A stretch of DNA of 64,000 bases from Labilibaculum sp. DW002 (GTDB taxonomy: Bacteria; Bacteroidota; Bacteroidia; Bacteroidales; Marinifilaceae): contig NZ_JAKJSC010000011.1 of the NCBI RefSeq assembly GCF_029029525.1, positions 1-64,000 on the forward strand, in the 5' to 3' direction. Of this stretch, positions 31,920 to 42,576 are shown one piece after another. Position 1 is the stretch's first letter; the number at the start of each line of letters is the position of its first letter. A program made the position numbers and the translations under genes. The notes beneath the pieces are model-generated. The model worked only from the letters and a program-made list of their open reading frames with translations. It ran no database searches and was not told the origin of the DNA.

Positions 31920-32420
31920 TTACAATTGAATCGAATTTCGTCTTCGCGGTCTTTTCATCTTAAAACGAATAATAAAATTCTTGACTTGAGCTCCCTCAGA
32001 AGTTGTTCCATATTCGTGAAGCTCAAATAATGTGGTTACATTTTTGAAATTTTTTGGCATGGCTTTCCACATTCGATAAAACACTACCTGAACATTTTCC
32101 ATATCCACATCGTCAAGCTTAATTTTAAGCACTTCCTTGCCTTTTGGCAATGCAAATACACTTACACCATGTTTTTTCCAGCTAATGGACTCTTCAGCCG
32201 CAAAAGACATATTTAAAGTATCCCTAGTGATGTCAAATAAATAAGTAATTCCCATTTCAGAATCACCAAATTCCATCAAAATCTCAAGAGGCTTCTGATC
32301 GTTATTTACAGATAACTTCCAACGTTCATCTTCTTGCGCATTTATATTGCCAACAAATGCAATGAAAGCAAATGTAAATAGTAGTATATATTTAGTTTTA
32401 TTGGTCAAATTTAAATTCAT
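31920..32420 (-). CDS. Secreted protein of unknown function
   Basis: I do not recognise this 166-residue protein. It has a clear signal peptide (about 1-28, ending INAQ), then a compact beta-rich sequence with WKLSVNNDQKPLEILMEFGD near the start and a basic tail (RFKMKRPRRRN). It lies last in a minus-strand block after the barrel and TPR genes but beyond a terminator. A periplasmic or surface accessory role is possible. Confidence 0.7.
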   Translation of the reverse strand: MNLNLTNKTKYILLFTFAFIAFVGNINAQEDERWKLSVNNDQKPLEILMEFGDSEMGITYLFDITRDTLNMSFAAEESISWKKHGVSVFALPKGKEVLKIKLDDVDMENVQVVFYRMWKAMPKNFKNVTTLFELHEYGTTSEGAQVKNFIIRFKMKRPRRRNSIQL

Positions 32421-32501
32421 AAACTCCGTATGTATTTAATAATAATATTAAATGTAGCAAAAAGCGTGCAAAAAACAATTTGCAAAAATAGTTAAAATAA
32501 A

Positions 32502-32531
32502 AAAGGATGCTCTATTTAAAGAACATCCTTT
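32502..32531 (-). terminator. Intrinsic terminator of the TPR/barrel operon
   Basis: An 11-bp stem with one mismatch (32502-32512 with 32521-32531, core AAGGATG/CATCCTT) is followed on the minus strand by TTTTTATTTT. Confidence 0.8.
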
Positions 32532-32553
32532 ACAATACGGTGATTTCTTTTTT

Positions 32554-34281
32554 TTAAAATACGACTTTAATTCCTAATAGGAAATTAAGTCTCTGAGAAG
32601 GATATCCATCCCATTGGTAATATTTATCAGCAAATAAGTTATTCACTTTCCCAAAAGCTGTAAAATGCTCGTTTAAACGATAATTTGCACCAATACTAAG
32701 GTCATATACAGCATCAAGATTTTTTGTTACGCGATCGACTATAACCGTACCTCCAAAATCATTTACTTCATAAGAAGCAACACTTCTCTCTCCCAATACA
32801 CTAACCCCAGCTTGAAAACTTAATTCTTCGCTAAACAAATAAGAAGCATTTACATTCATTTCAAATTCAGGCTTGTACCAAGCTTCTTCTAGAGCATCCA
32901 TGCTATAACTATTGTACCAAACAGAAGAGTTCAACTGTAACTTATCGGTCCAACCAATGGTTACTTCAGCTCCTAATCGAAGTAAACTGATATCATCCTG
33001 TTCAACAGCAAATTTATTCGTATTACGAACTGCAACTCCTCCAGATACTGCCATTAAATCTGCATACCTAGTAAAAAAGTATTGATTTTCAACATCACTG
33101 TATTCTGCAGATAACTTAAATGATGCATTGGACGAAAGACTTCCTTTCACTCCTCCAAACAGACGATATTTTGTATTCGTAGGACTAACATACAAACCAG
33201 AATAAACAAATGGATTTTCATCCGCAATATCGTTATACTTGTTCATATTTAAGCCTCCATCAAGACCTGCAAACAAGGTCAAAATTTCATCAACAGCCTC
33301 ATAATCCATAGAAATATTAGGATACAATTTTGTTTCTGAATCATCTCCCATTGCTAAAACAGCATCAACCCCTAAAGTCACATTAAGTGCATCTGATTGC
33401 AATGAATATTTTGGGCTCAAAGTCCAAACCATCGTTTGTCTGTCTTCAAACTCATCAAAACTAGAAACATATAAACCATCAGTCGCAAAATAGTCAAACT
33501 CTGAAGTCAAAGACCAAAGTCCTTCACCTCTTTTAATTTTAGCCTCTGCTTTAATCAATAAGTCATTCTCAGCAACTTCGAAATCATCTCCAAAATGCTC
33601 GTATTCCAATCCAATGCCAAAATTTAATCGCTCTTGATCTTTAAATGTTGTTTTAAAATCAGCATTTAAACCAAAGCGATCTTGCTTCTGGCTGTCATAA
33701 TCAAAAAAACTACTTTGATTGACAAATTTATCGCCATAATAATTATAGCCTTTGTGGCCGTAGTAAACTCTACCAGAAAGTTCACTATCATCTAAATATA
33801 TTTTCCCGTAAACTTCAGCCAACTGTTCAGTCCAATCTGGCTTTGCATCTTCTCCATTTTCTAATTCAACTTTTCCGTTGGTAGAATAATGCCTAATATG
33901 CACACCTAAATCAGAAGTTTTAGATCTTTGATTGTTGTAACGATAATCCCCGAAAAGGGTCGCATAATTACCACCAGCCAAAGTTAAAGCATGACTGTTA
34001 ACTGATTGCAATGGCTCACCAACAATTCTTGCAGCAGGAATTAAAGCTGGAGAAAAACCAACCGATAAAGGCTTGGTCTGAATAAAATAATTAAAAGAAG
34101 GCGTAAATTTAGTCGTATCTACAAGCGTTGGCAACTCACCAATTCTCTTCGATTTATTAATTTTAGGCTGGTAGGTTGTTTTTACCTTTACCTCTTTATT
34201 TAAATCTCGTTCTTCCTGGGCATAAGAGATTGTACATGCAAAGCTGAATATTACAGCCGACAATAGGAGCTTTTTGAACAT
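32554..34281 (-). CDS. Outer-membrane beta-barrel protein (TonB-receptor-like, no plug)
   Basis: The 575-residue protein has a signal peptide (1-21, ending SYAQ), a short N-terminal segment with EVKVKTTYQPKINKSKRIGE, then alternating amphipathic strands to a terminal Phe, as in outer-membrane barrels. The final third resembles the barrel end of TonB-dependent receptors (FGKVNNLFADKYYQWDGYPS). There is no plug domain, so it is not a normal receptor. It starts 22 bp after the 1061-residue TPR gene, and the two are clearly an operon. It may be a channel or an assembly partner for the TPR protein. Confidence 0.8.
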   Translation of the reverse strand: MFKKLLLSAVIFSFACTISYAQEERDLNKEVKVKTTYQPKINKSKRIGELPTLVDTTKFTPSFNYFIQTKPLSVGFSPALIPAARIVGEPLQSVNSHALTLAGGNYATLFGDYRYNNQRSKTSDLGVHIRHYSTNGKVELENGEDAKPDWTEQLAEVYGKIYLDDSELSGRVYYGHKGYNYYGDKFVNQSSFFDYDSQKQDRFGLNADFKTTFKDQERLNFGIGLEYEHFGDDFEVAENDLLIKAEAKIKRGEGLWSLTSEFDYFATDGLYVSSFDEFEDRQTMVWTLSPKYSLQSDALNVTLGVDAVLAMGDDSETKLYPNISMDYEAVDEILTLFAGLDGGLNMNKYNDIADENPFVYSGLYVSPTNTKYRLFGGVKGSLSSNASFKLSAEYSDVENQYFFTRYADLMAVSGGVAVRNTNKFAVEQDDISLLRLGAEVTIGWTDKLQLNSSVWYNSYSMDALEEAWYKPEFEMNVNASYLFSEELSFQAGVSVLGERSVASYEVNDFGGTVIVDRVTKNLDAVYDLSIGANYRLNEHFTAFGKVNNLFADKYYQWDGYPSQRLNFLLGIKVVF

Positions 34282-34303
34282 TGCTTTCTTTATTATATTT
34301 TAA

Positions 34304-37300
34304 TTATTCTATTTCCTCTTTACTTAGCATTTCTTCCAACATCATTTTCTCCTCATCCAAACCTATAGAATCCGATTCTACTGATGCGTTTTCGAATAGC
34401 TTTTCACTCTCGGTGTGATCTGCACCTTCGAACTGAACTTTTACTTCTTTATTGATAATCTTCTCTTCGGCTTTCTTTTCAGCAGCAAGTAAAACATTTA
34501 ATTTTTCTTGCGCTCTTTCCAAAATCCCGTCCTCTTTCGAAGCATAATTATCAACTATACTTTGTAAGGTATATCTAGCCTGAAAGGCATCATCTTTCTT
34601 TAAAAACACATCCGAAAGTAACAGAAAGCTCTCTGCCAACCAATAATGATGTGGAGAATTCATTTCGATAAACTGATTGATTTCTTTTTCGGATAAATCG
34701 TATTGCATCTTATCAAAATACAATTTAGCCAATCGATATTTCGACTCAGCACCTTCTGTTGTTTGCGTTTCTTTTGCCAAAGCTTTAAAATCTGCAAGAG
34801 CTAAACTTTTATTTGCCATAGCTAAGTATGACTTAGCTCGTTTGTATTTTGCTTCTCGAATTAACTCTTCCTCGGCTTTGGTTATTTCTAGAACCACTGC
34901 CACTGCTTGAACCGTATTCTTATACTCTTCCAAAGCATATACAGAGCGCATGTAACCGATTTTTCCCAAGCTAACATTCTCTGGAATTTCAGCCATTTCA
35001 TTCAATCTAGAGAACTGTGCTTTTGATTGCACGAAATTCTTTTTGCGATAATTCAATTGCGAGGCAGCCACCAATGCTTTTTCGGTAAACAAATTGTTTG
35101 GCTGATTTAGCACTTGTTCGAAACCTAATAAAGCCTCATCTAAATCATCCTGATTTAGGGCGGCATCGGCTTTGTAAAACTGTGCATTTAAGCGGAACAT
35201 TCCATCTGGGAATTGACTTAAATAATCGCCCAAAGCATTAATTCCACGCTCTGTTTCGCCCGACATGTACAATCTTTCGGCAGATATGTATGACAAAGAA
35301 TCTTTCTCTGAACTACGAATTACCCCTCCACCTTTAAAGGACTCTGCAAACGCAAAATACTCGTTTACATTGTTCATGTCCACATACACATTCTTTAAGC
35401 CGGTAAAAGCACTTTTCTTTTCTTCGCTTTGCGGATATTTTAAAACTACCTCTTTGTAAGACTCAATCGCCTTCGGATAATTTCTTGCATTGTAATTTAA
35501 CTGTCCCAATTGCAATAATGATTTCGGAGCGAAACTACTTTTCGGGAATTTGGTAGCCAATTCTCGATATATTGAAACTGCAGCAGATTCATCATTCAAC
35601 TTCACTTTTGCTTTTGCCAATTCATACAAAGCATCATCTAAATATTCCGATTCAGGATAATTTGTTCTTAGTTGTTGCAGTAAACGTGATTTCTCAGCAG
35701 ACTGACCAGTTAAGCCAACAGACAATGCTTGTTGATACAAAGCATAATCGGTATCCCAGTTATTTGCTGAAGCCGCTTTTCCATAATACTCGGCAGCATG
35801 ATTGTAATCTCTATTCAAAAAGAAACAATCGCCAATTCGGTTACAGGCATCAGAAACAAAATTACTTTTACCATCGGCCTGATTCACAAATTTACGGAAC
35901 CAATCGGACGCTTGTTCATACTTATCTTGCTCGAAATTTGCATAGGCAATGTTGTAGTAAGCACGCTCGTAATATCCTGAAGAACCAGAACCTGGTGACA
36001 ATATAAACGCATCGTAGAGCTTTGTTGCTTTTTCAAAATCGCCCAAGCGATAATTTGCTTCGGCTTTCCAATAAACACATTCTGCAGCAATTTGAGAATT
36101 GTATATTTTATATTCCAACGCATTGTCGAAAGACTTTATCGCAGTAACGTAATCCAACTGCTTCATTTGCTCTAAACCACGCAGCCAAGAAACTCTTTGA
36201 TATGCCTTTTTAATTTGTGGGGTTTTGTTGCTGATCTTATTCATGGAAGCCAATGCATCGCCATAATTTTTGGTGGTCATGTACACTTTCACCAAATAAT
36301 CGTAGGCTTCATCATTACGATCAGAATTCGGGTATTTTTGCAAATAGGCATCGAAAGCCTTTATGGTTTCATTGAATGGCGAATAAGACAATTCATAAGT
36401 CAACTTCGCGTAATTGAACAAAGCATCTTGCTGCATGTTCTCGTCAAAATCCATTCTTGAGGTAGCAGAGAAAGCCGCTTTAGCGCCATTTTTATCACCC
36501 GATTGCAAATAACAATCTGCCAAACAATAATTGGCAACCATTAGCAATTCATCATCCTTGCCGCCTACTCTTTCAAATTGAACTACTGCCTCGGCAAACT
36601 GCTTTTCTTTGTACAAACAGTATCCGTAAGCAAATTTATCTTCTCTAGACAAACTCTTTTTTCCTTTATCCAGAAATGGAATTGCTTTTTTGTACTCTTT
36701 TAACTGATAATGCGATAAACCAATCATTTTAGCAATCTCAGCACTTCTTTTTACCGAAGCATCATCTAAAAATTGTGGTGCATAATCAATCACCTCATTG
36801 TACTTCTCTTGCAGATAATAAATTTGTGTTATATAGTAAGGTACTATTGGCTTAAAAGTTTTATTCTTTGTCAGTTTTTCGAAACCATTTAAAGCGGTTT
36901 GATAATTCTTATTCAGGTAAGCAATGTGTGCGTAGTAATAATTTGCTGGCGCATTGTATTCTCCCGACACATCGATAATTTCAAACAGATATTTACGAGC
37001 TTCTTCCAATTTTTCACGTTGAAAATAGGCGTACCCCATTTTAAATTGGTACTCGGTGCGTTGATCAGTGGTTAACGAATAAACATCAACTTTTTTGAAC
37101 CACTGCAAAGCTGTTTTGTATTTTTTACTTCTGTATTGCTGTCTTCCCAATTGAAAATAGGCAGCTTGTTTTAAATTGCTTTCCGGATTCTTTTTAATAA
37201 AGGCTTTCATTTCTTGCTCGGCCTCGGGGCGAAACAATTCAATTGAACACCAAGCCATGTAAAAGGAAGCTTTAGTCGATCGGTCGGAATAAGAATCGTT

Positions 37301-37489
37301 CTCTTTCTTTAGAAAATCAGCAAACTCATGTCTTGCTCCACCATAATTTTTATTTTGGAACATTTCCATGGCCGACTGCCAAATCTGGTTACTACTCTTG
37401 TGTGTTAAGGATTTTTGGGCCTGAGCGGTAAAGCTCAAACATAAAAAGAGAAGGGATGCTAACATCCACAAACTAAATTTATTTCTCAT
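34304..37489 (-). CDS. Large secreted TPR protein
   Basis: The 1061-residue protein has a signal peptide (about 1-24) and TPR repeats from about residue 30 to 1000, with many A-Y-Y and YP-S motifs such as KKYKTALQWFKKV and KFPKSSFAPKSLLQLGQL. The C-terminus (about 1010-1061) is very acidic. It should be a long periplasmic solenoid scaffold like those in outer-membrane assembly or Tol-Pal-type systems. It is followed 22 bp later by a plugless barrel gene. Function is otherwise unknown. Confidence 0.82.
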   Translation of the reverse strand: MRNKFSLWMLASLLFLCLSFTAQAQKSLTHKSSNQIWQSAMEMFQNKNYGGARHEFADFLKKENDSYSDRSTKASFYMAWCSIELFRPEAEQEMKAFIKKNPESNLKQAAYFQLGRQQYRSKKYKTALQWFKKVDVYSLTTDQRTEYQFKMGYAYFQREKLEEARKYLFEIIDVSGEYNAPANYYYAHIAYLNKNYQTALNGFEKLTKNKTFKPIVPYYITQIYYLQEKYNEVIDYAPQFLDDASVKRSAEIAKMIGLSHYQLKEYKKAIPFLDKGKKSLSREDKFAYGYCLYKEKQFAEAVVQFERVGGKDDELLMVANYCLADCYLQSGDKNGAKAAFSATSRMDFDENMQQDALFNYAKLTYELSYSPFNETIKAFDAYLQKYPNSDRNDEAYDYLVKVYMTTKNYGDALASMNKISNKTPQIKKAYQRVSWLRGLEQMKQLDYVTAIKSFDNALEYKIYNSQIAAECVYWKAEANYRLGDFEKATKLYDAFILSPGSGSSGYYERAYYNIAYANFEQDKYEQASDWFRKFVNQADGKSNFVSDACNRIGDCFFLNRDYNHAAEYYGKAASANNWDTDYALYQQALSVGLTGQSAEKSRLLQQLRTNYPESEYLDDALYELAKAKVKLNDESAAVSIYRELATKFPKSSFAPKSLLQLGQLNYNARNYPKAIESYKEVVLKYPQSEEKKSAFTGLKNVYVDMNNVNEYFAFAESFKGGGVIRSSEKDSLSYISAERLYMSGETERGINALGDYLSQFPDGMFRLNAQFYKADAALNQDDLDEALLGFEQVLNQPNNLFTEKALVAASQLNYRKKNFVQSKAQFSRLNEMAEIPENVSLGKIGYMRSVYALEEYKNTVQAVAVVLEITKAEEELIREAKYKRAKSYLAMANKSLALADFKALAKETQTTEGAESKYRLAKLYFDKMQYDLSEKEINQFIEMNSPHHYWLAESFLLLSDVFLKKDDAFQARYTLQSIVDNYASKEDGILERAQEKLNVLLAAEKKAEEKIINKEVKVQFEGADHTESEKLFENASVESDSIGLDEEKMMLEEMLSKEEIE

Positions 37490-37700
37490 ACTACTTTTCG
37501 TGTGTAGGTAAAAAAAAGTTGATTATTATGACCATTAGGGAACTGACTTTCTAATCTATTTCCAAATCATAAAATCAGGCTTAAAGATATAAATAATCTG
37601 CAAGCTTATCGTAATTCAAAACGGAGGAAAGAAAGAAAAATTGCACGCTTATTTGATAAAGAAAATGTGCAATAAGAAAGCTTCTGCTGAAATAATTTTT

Positions 37701-37708
37701 TAGATTTG
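37701..37708 (+). promoter_or_regulatory. Candidate -7 element of ftsE
   Basis: TAGATTTG is a perfect match to TAnnTTTG and lies 42 bases before the ftsE ATG, giving a short leader. No TTTG is found 19-21 bases upstream. Confidence 0.5.
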
Positions 37709-37749
37709 TATGTCGACACACAAATTGAATATTCTAAAAAGCGAAATAC

Positions 37750-38463
37750 ATGTCCGAATCTGCTATCATTGAACTTAAAAATGCCATAATCCGTCAGGCG
37801 GATAACATTATTTTAACTGATGTAAGCCTTGAAATAGGAAAAGGAGAGTTTGTATACCTAATTGGTCGGGTGGGAAGTGGAAAAAGTAGCCTTCTGAAAA
37901 CTTTATACGCCGATTTACCTTTAAAAGATGGATCAGGAAAAGTTGTTGGTTATTATTTGCCAATGATTAAAAACAAGCAAGTCCCTTTTTTGAGAAGAAA
38001 AATTGGCATCATCTTTCAGGATTTTCAATTGCTTACAGATAGAAATATTGAAGACAACCTACTTTTTGTGCTAAAAGCAACTGGCTGGAAAAATTCAAAT
38101 GATATTAAATCCCGGATTTCTGAAGTTCTGGAAAAAGTAAAAATGAATAATAAGGGGTATAAAATGCCTCACGAACTTTCAGGTGGAGAACAACAACGTG
38201 TGGTTATTGCGCGTGCGCTCTTAAATTCTCCTGATATTATTCTTGCTGATGAACCTACTGGTAATCTGGACCCGGAAACTTCTGATGATTTGGTTAAATT
38301 ACTTCATGATATTAGTAAAAGTGGCAAAACCATTATTATGGCCACGCATCAGCATGATTTATTAAAGAAATTCCCTGCACGTACCATCGAATGTAAAGAC
38401 GGTAAAGTTATTGAGCTTTTTAATCCTGATACCGACGAAGAAGAAGAAATCGAGTTGGATTAG
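37750..38463 (+). CDS. ftsE: Cell division ATP-binding protein FtsE
   Basis: The 237-residue ABC ATPase has Walker [10 protein letters not shown] (39-47), a Q-loop in IFQDFQLL, the signature LSGGEQQRV, and Walker B with [11 protein letters not shown]. The GRVGSGKS form of Walker A and the QDFQLL segment are typical of FtsE, which with FtsX controls peptidoglycan hydrolases at the septum. ftsX is not adjacent; a rhomboid gene follows instead, which is common in Bacteroidota. A long acidic tail ([11 protein letters not shown]) ends the protein. Confidence 0.88.
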   Translation: MSESAIIELKNAIIRQADNIILTDVSLEIGKGEFVYLIGRVGSGKSSLLKTLYADLPLKDGSGKVVGYYLPMIKNKQVPFLRRKIGIIFQDFQLLTDRNIEDNLLFVLKATGWKNSNDIKSRISEVLEKVKMNNKGYKMPHELSGGEQQRVVIARALLNSPDIILADEPTGNLDPETSDDLVKLLHDISKSGKTIIMATHQHDLLKKFPARTIECKDGKVIELFNPDTDEEEEIELD

Positions 38464-38525
38464 AAACAGCCTTTATCACTCCATACCCCTAAAAGGGCTT
38501 TCAAAAAAAATACAATTTTAATAAT

Positions 38526-39203
38526 TTGCGAGATAATACGCCATATAACAAAGAGTTTGAACAGCTGAAGTTAAAACACAGCTTACTGTTTCCTATGGCT
38601 TTTTTGTTTTTAATGTGGGCGGTTAAAATTTTTGAGTGGGGACTTGGTTTAGACTTTCATTTTCTAGGTGTATTTCCTCTTCATGCAAAGGGATTAATTG
38701 GCATTTTAACAAGTCCATTAATTCATAAAGATTTTAGCCATCTAATGGCCAACACGGTTCCTTTTGCCGTTCTTAGTTGGGGGATTTTTTATTTCTATCG
38801 CCCACTCTCCTATCGAATATTTATACTTTGCTACCTAACTTCGAATATTTTGGTTTGGATTGCAGCTCGGGAGGCTTACCACATTGGAGCAAGTGGTTTA
38901 GTTTATGCCTTTGCTTCTTTTCTATTTTTTAGTGGTCTATTCCGAAACTACTATAAACTTATAGCTATTTCGTTTGTTGTAGCCTTTTTGTATGGCGGTT
39001 TATTTTGGGGCATATTCCCTGTTCTTAAGGATGTATCCTGGGAAGGTCATTTATTTGGTGGCTGTTCTGGATTAATTTATGCCCTCGCATTCCGAAAACA
39101 AGGCCCTCAAAAACCCAAAGTTATTTGGGAAGATGATGATGAAATTCCTGAAGAAATTTGGAATTCGGAATTACTTGAAGGTAAGGAACAGTTGAGGAAG
39201 TGA
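38526..39203 (+). CDS. Rhomboid family intramembrane serine protease
   Basis: The 225-residue protein has six predicted membrane helices, the HLMAN motif (His72, Asn76), catalytic Ser123 in GASG and catalytic His175 in WEGHLFGG. It should cleave membrane proteins within the bilayer. The start is unusual: no ATG lies between the in-frame stop at 38490 and the TTG at 38526, and the first ATG is at residue 24, inside a conserved part. I therefore take TTG as the start. It is 62 bp after ftsE and probably shares its transcript. The tail is acidic. Confidence 0.87.
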   Translation: MRDNTPYNKEFEQLKLKHSLLFPMAFLFLMWAVKIFEWGLGLDFHFLGVFPLHAKGLIGILTSPLIHKDFSHLMANTVPFAVLSWGIFYFYRPLSYRIFILCYLTSNILVWIAAREAYHIGASGLVYAFASFLFFSGLFRNYYKLIAISFVVAFLYGGLFWGIFPVLKDVSWEGHLFGGCSGLIYALAFRKQGPQKPKVIWEDDDEIPEEIWNSELLEGKEQLRK

Positions 39204-39411
39204 GTTCAAGTAACAAGGAATTAAGCTCCAAGTTATAAGGCAATATGGCTAAAGGAGAATCTCAATGCCCAAGCTTCAAGTTGAAAGAAAAACATTTAAG
39301 TCAAAATAAAAAACCTCACTCTTTCACTCTCCTGCAAGAGAAAAAATCAACTATACTCAATTACATTTTAGAATAAACGCTTACAGGTCTTCGACTCTGT
39401 CAGGTTTAAAA
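39204..39411. other. Intergenic region with degenerate CAAGTT-like repeats
   Basis: Between the rhomboid gene and the terminator at 39412 there are loose repeats of the type TTCAAGTAACAAGG, CTCCAAGTTATAAGG and CTTCAAGTTGAAAG (about 39205-39285). They are imperfect and could be decayed intergenic elements. I see no gene. Confidence 0.35.
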
Positions 39412-39443
39412 AATGGCATTCTAGCAAAAGCCAGAACGCCATT
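39412..39443 (-). terminator. Intrinsic terminator of the M48 gene
   Basis: A 14-bp stem with G-T pairs (39412-39425 with 39430-39443) and a TTTT loop on the minus strand is followed by T6. Confidence 0.82.
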
Positions 39444-39474
39444 CTTCTAATTCTTTATATTTTCTCGAAACACC

Positions 39475-40275
39475 TTATTTCTTATAATATTTCATAGCTT
39501 CTGGCAAAAATGCTCTTAGATTCTGAACACGGGTATCATCAGCAGGATGGGTTGATAAAAACTCAGGAGGCTTCTGCCCTCCACTCTCTCCCATACGCTT
39601 CCAAAAATCAACTGCAACAGCTGGATCGTAACCTGCCATAGCCATAAATATAAGCCCCATTTTATCTGCTTCTGTTTCATGAGATCTTGAAAAAGGCAAC
39701 ATAACTCCAACATTCGAAACGGCTCCAAATGCAGTCATCCAGATTTGTTGCGTTTCTGCCGGCTTTTCATTCACAAGTACACTCAAACCAGTTCCCAAGG
39801 CTTGAATTCCCATTTGCTGACTCATTCTTTCATTTCCATGTCGAGCTATTGCGTGAGCTATTTCATGTCCCATAACCACAGCTAAACCTGCTTCTGTTTG
39901 GGTATAAGGTAAAATTCCTGTGTAAAATACAACCTTACCACCAGGCATACACCAAGCATTAGGTGTAGCATCTTCAACTAAATTAAATTCCCAGGCAAAG
40001 TTTGCAATACGATCGCTCATACCGTGCTCGTTCATAAATTGTTCTACTGCCTTGGCAATTCTTGCTCCACAAGATTTCACCATAGCAGATTGCTCTTTGT
40101 TTGCAGATAACTTGCTTTCCGATAGAAAAGTATCGTACTGTGTTAAACTCGTTGCAATCATCTGATTCTCCGGAAAAAGATTCATTTGTTTTCTTCCGGT
40201 AATTGGTACCGTAGCACAAGCTGCTGCAAACAATAAAAATCCTGTTATTAGGATGTTACGCATGTTTTTTTTCAT
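39475..40275 (-). CDS. M48 family metalloprotease lipoprotein
   Basis: The 266-residue protein has a lipoprotein signal with Cys20 (FAAACA), the zinc motif HEIAH (137-141) followed by ARHGNERM, and a downstream glutamate in SHETEADKMG. This matches BepA/LoiP-type periplasmic proteases that check outer-membrane protein assembly. It appears monocistronic, with its own terminator. Confidence 0.92.
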   Translation of the reverse strand: MKKNMRNILITGFLLFAAACATVPITGRKQMNLFPENQMIATSLTQYDTFLSESKLSANKEQSAMVKSCGARIAKAVEQFMNEHGMSDRIANFAWEFNLVEDATPNAWCMPGGKVVFYTGILPYTQTEAGLAVVMGHEIAHAIARHGNERMSQQMGIQALGTGLSVLVNEKPAETQQIWMTAFGAVSNVGVMLPFSRSHETEADKMGLIFMAMAGYDPAVAVDFWKRMGESGGQKPPEFLSTHPADDTRVQNLRAFLPEAMKYYKK

Positions 40276-40431
40276 GGTATTGGTATTTTGATTTTTAGTT
40301 ATTTTTCTTTCTTTTTAATTGCTTTGCTTACAGAAATGAGCCTTAAATCCATCAAACTTCTAACACAAAAACTCCTCTAGCTACCCTGAAGGAGAGAATT
40401 CAACTGCTTATTCACAATTACCGCAAACTAT

Positions 40432-42576
40432 TTACTGATCATTGTTCACTGATAACTGTGCATTGATCTCTGACAATTGTTTTAGCACGTCATTTGCATT
40501 TGTAACTGGTAATTTACAAGTTTTATTTTTACAAAGATAGAAAGTTGTTTGCCCATTTACATAACGATTTTGCAGCAAAGGCAAATTACTTTCCGTATTA
40601 CTCCCAGAAATCAAGACATTGGGCAAAAATAATTTTTCGATTTGTTCTTTCTGCTTACTAGCATCCTCGCCTACAACCACTATTTCGATTGGCGGATTTG
40701 CAAACCAAAAATACAATTGTCCCCAATTAGAGTGATATGCTACAGACTTCTCTAGGCGGCTTTTCACATTCAAGAGCATCTGTTCGGCACGTTTTACATA
40801 TCTCGTTTTTTCGAGGTAAGTTCCCACCAAAAACAGACTTTTGGCAATGGATGAGTTAGACGATGGAATTACATTGTCAATTAGCTCCATTTTACGTGCA
40901 ATTAATGCCTCATCTTTGTCAGAGGTGTAAAAGAACATTCCTGATTTATCATCTGTAAAATGAACTAACACATGTTCGATCAATTGGTTGGCTTTGCGCA
41001 GCCATTGTTCGTCGAAGGTAGCCTGATAAAGCGCCACAAATGCTTCTATGGTAAATGAGTAATCGTCTAAAAAAGCATTAATTTTTGAGTTGCCGTTTTT
41101 GTAATTACGATGTAAATGAGCTTCGCCTTTCCAAAGGTATTTTTGTATGAAATCTGCATTTTTTATCGCTGCAGCGAGATATTTTTCATTTCCCAAAGCT
41201 TTGTAAGCATCAACATAGCCTTTAAGCATTAGTGCATTCCAGCTCGTTAGGGCTTTATCATCTAATCCAGGGCGAATTCTATCAGCACGCTTGTTTAATA
41301 ATGCTGCTCTGCCCTTTTCCAGTTTCTCATCCAATTCCTTTTCTGATATTTTATACTTCTTCGCCAATCTATTCTTATCAGCAGATATCATTAAAATATT
41401 TCCTTCTTCCCAATTGGCATGATCTGTAATGCCATAATATTCACAAAACAAATCGGACTCTTCCTTTAGTAGAGCTTCGACTTCGGCTTTTTCCCAAACA
41501 TAAAATTTACCTTCTACACCTTCGCTATCAGCATCAAGTGAAGAATAAAAACCTCCTTCAGGCAAAGTCATTTCTCGCTCAACAAAGTCTATACTTTGCT
41601 CTATCAACTGCTTGTACTCAGGAATTTTTGTTAATTGATAAGCTTCGGCATACAAACTGATTAACTGACCGTTATCGTAAAGCATCTTCTCAAAATGCGG
41701 CACTTTCCATATGGCATCGACCGAATAACGGGAAAAACCACCACCTACCTGATCGTAGATTCCGCCCATCGCCATTTTATCGAGCGTAAGCGTTACATGA
41801 TCTAGTGCCGATTGGTCTTTGGTTTGATGATAATATCGCAGCAAAAACTGCAAAGAATTGGGCAATGGGAATTTTGGCGCTCTGTTATTTCCCCCTTCCC
41901 GAGTATCAAAATCCTGTTTCCATTGACGATATGCTTTTTCTAAATCAGCTACAGTAAAATCGGAAGTCTCTGCTTTTAGCGTAATGATTTCGTTTTCACG
42001 GATTCCATTCGCAATTTGATCGCCCACTGATTTAACTTTCTCAGATTCGGTAAGCCATGCATTTTGAATTCCTTGCAATACTTTTACCCAATCGTTCGGT
42101 CGAAAATAAGTACCACCGAAAAATGGTTTTCCATCGGGCATGGCAAAACAATTTAAAGGCCAACCTCCACTACCAGTCATCATTTGCACGGCATCCATAT
42201 ATATTTGATCAATATCAGGACGTTCCTCACGATCGACCTTTATGCAAACGAAAAATTCATTCATGATTTTGGCTATTTCCTCATTTTCGAAACTTTCATG
42301 TTCCATTACGTGACACCAATGGCAAGCAGCATAACCAATGCTTACCAATATTACTTTATTTTCCTTTTTTGCTTTTGCCAAGGCCTCTTCACCCCAAGGA
42401 TACCAGTTTACGGGATTGTGTGCATGCTGAAGCAAATATGGACTGTTCTCTTTTGCTAAGTTGTTGGTATGTTTGTGATTCATATTTTCCTTATGATTTT
42501 GGGCGAAAACAGTGCTATTTATCATCAATACGATGGCTAAAAAGGCTAAGACATTTGCATTTCTTACTGTTTTCAT
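40432..42576 (-). CDS. DUF255/YyaL thioredoxin-fold protein
   Basis: The 714-residue protein has a signal peptide (about 1-25, ending FAQ), then the DUF255 thioredoxin-like domain (about 35-200) with [18 protein letters not shown] and the C-H-W-C redox pair in [10 protein letters not shown], and a C-terminal (alpha/alpha)6 barrel similar to cellobiose epimerase and glycosidase folds. The family (YyaL, human SPATA20) has no settled function; a redox or sugar-related role is discussed. Export to the periplasm is suggested by the signal peptide. Confidence 0.9.
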   Translation of the reverse strand: MKTVRNANVLAFLAIVLMINSTVFAQNHKENMNHKHTNNLAKENSPYLLQHAHNPVNWYPWGEEALAKAKKENKVILVSIGYAACHWCHVMEHESFENEEIAKIMNEFFVCIKVDREERPDIDQIYMDAVQMMTGSGGWPLNCFAMPDGKPFFGGTYFRPNDWVKVLQGIQNAWLTESEKVKSVGDQIANGIRENEIITLKAETSDFTVADLEKAYRQWKQDFDTREGGNNRAPKFPLPNSLQFLLRYYHQTKDQSALDHVTLTLDKMAMGGIYDQVGGGFSRYSVDAIWKVPHFEKMLYDNGQLISLYAEAYQLTKIPEYKQLIEQSIDFVEREMTLPEGGFYSSLDADSEGVEGKFYVWEKAEVEALLKEESDLFCEYYGITDHANWEEGNILMISADKNRLAKKYKISEKELDEKLEKGRAALLNKRADRIRPGLDDKALTSWNALMLKGYVDAYKALGNEKYLAAAIKNADFIQKYLWKGEAHLHRNYKNGNSKINAFLDDYSFTIEAFVALYQATFDEQWLRKANQLIEHVLVHFTDDKSGMFFYTSDKDEALIARKMELIDNVIPSSNSSIAKSLFLVGTYLEKTRYVKRAEQMLLNVKSRLEKSVAYHSNWGQLYFWFANPPIEIVVVGEDASKQKEQIEKLFLPNVLISGSNTESNLPLLQNRYVNGQTTFYLCKNKTCKLPVTNANDVLKQLSEINAQLSVNNDQ

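Noticed and set aside
35572-36006. 144-codon plus-strand frame opposite the TPR gene
   Set aside because: The minus strand has clear TPR coding sequence; the antisense product is His/Gln-rich and has no recognisable features.
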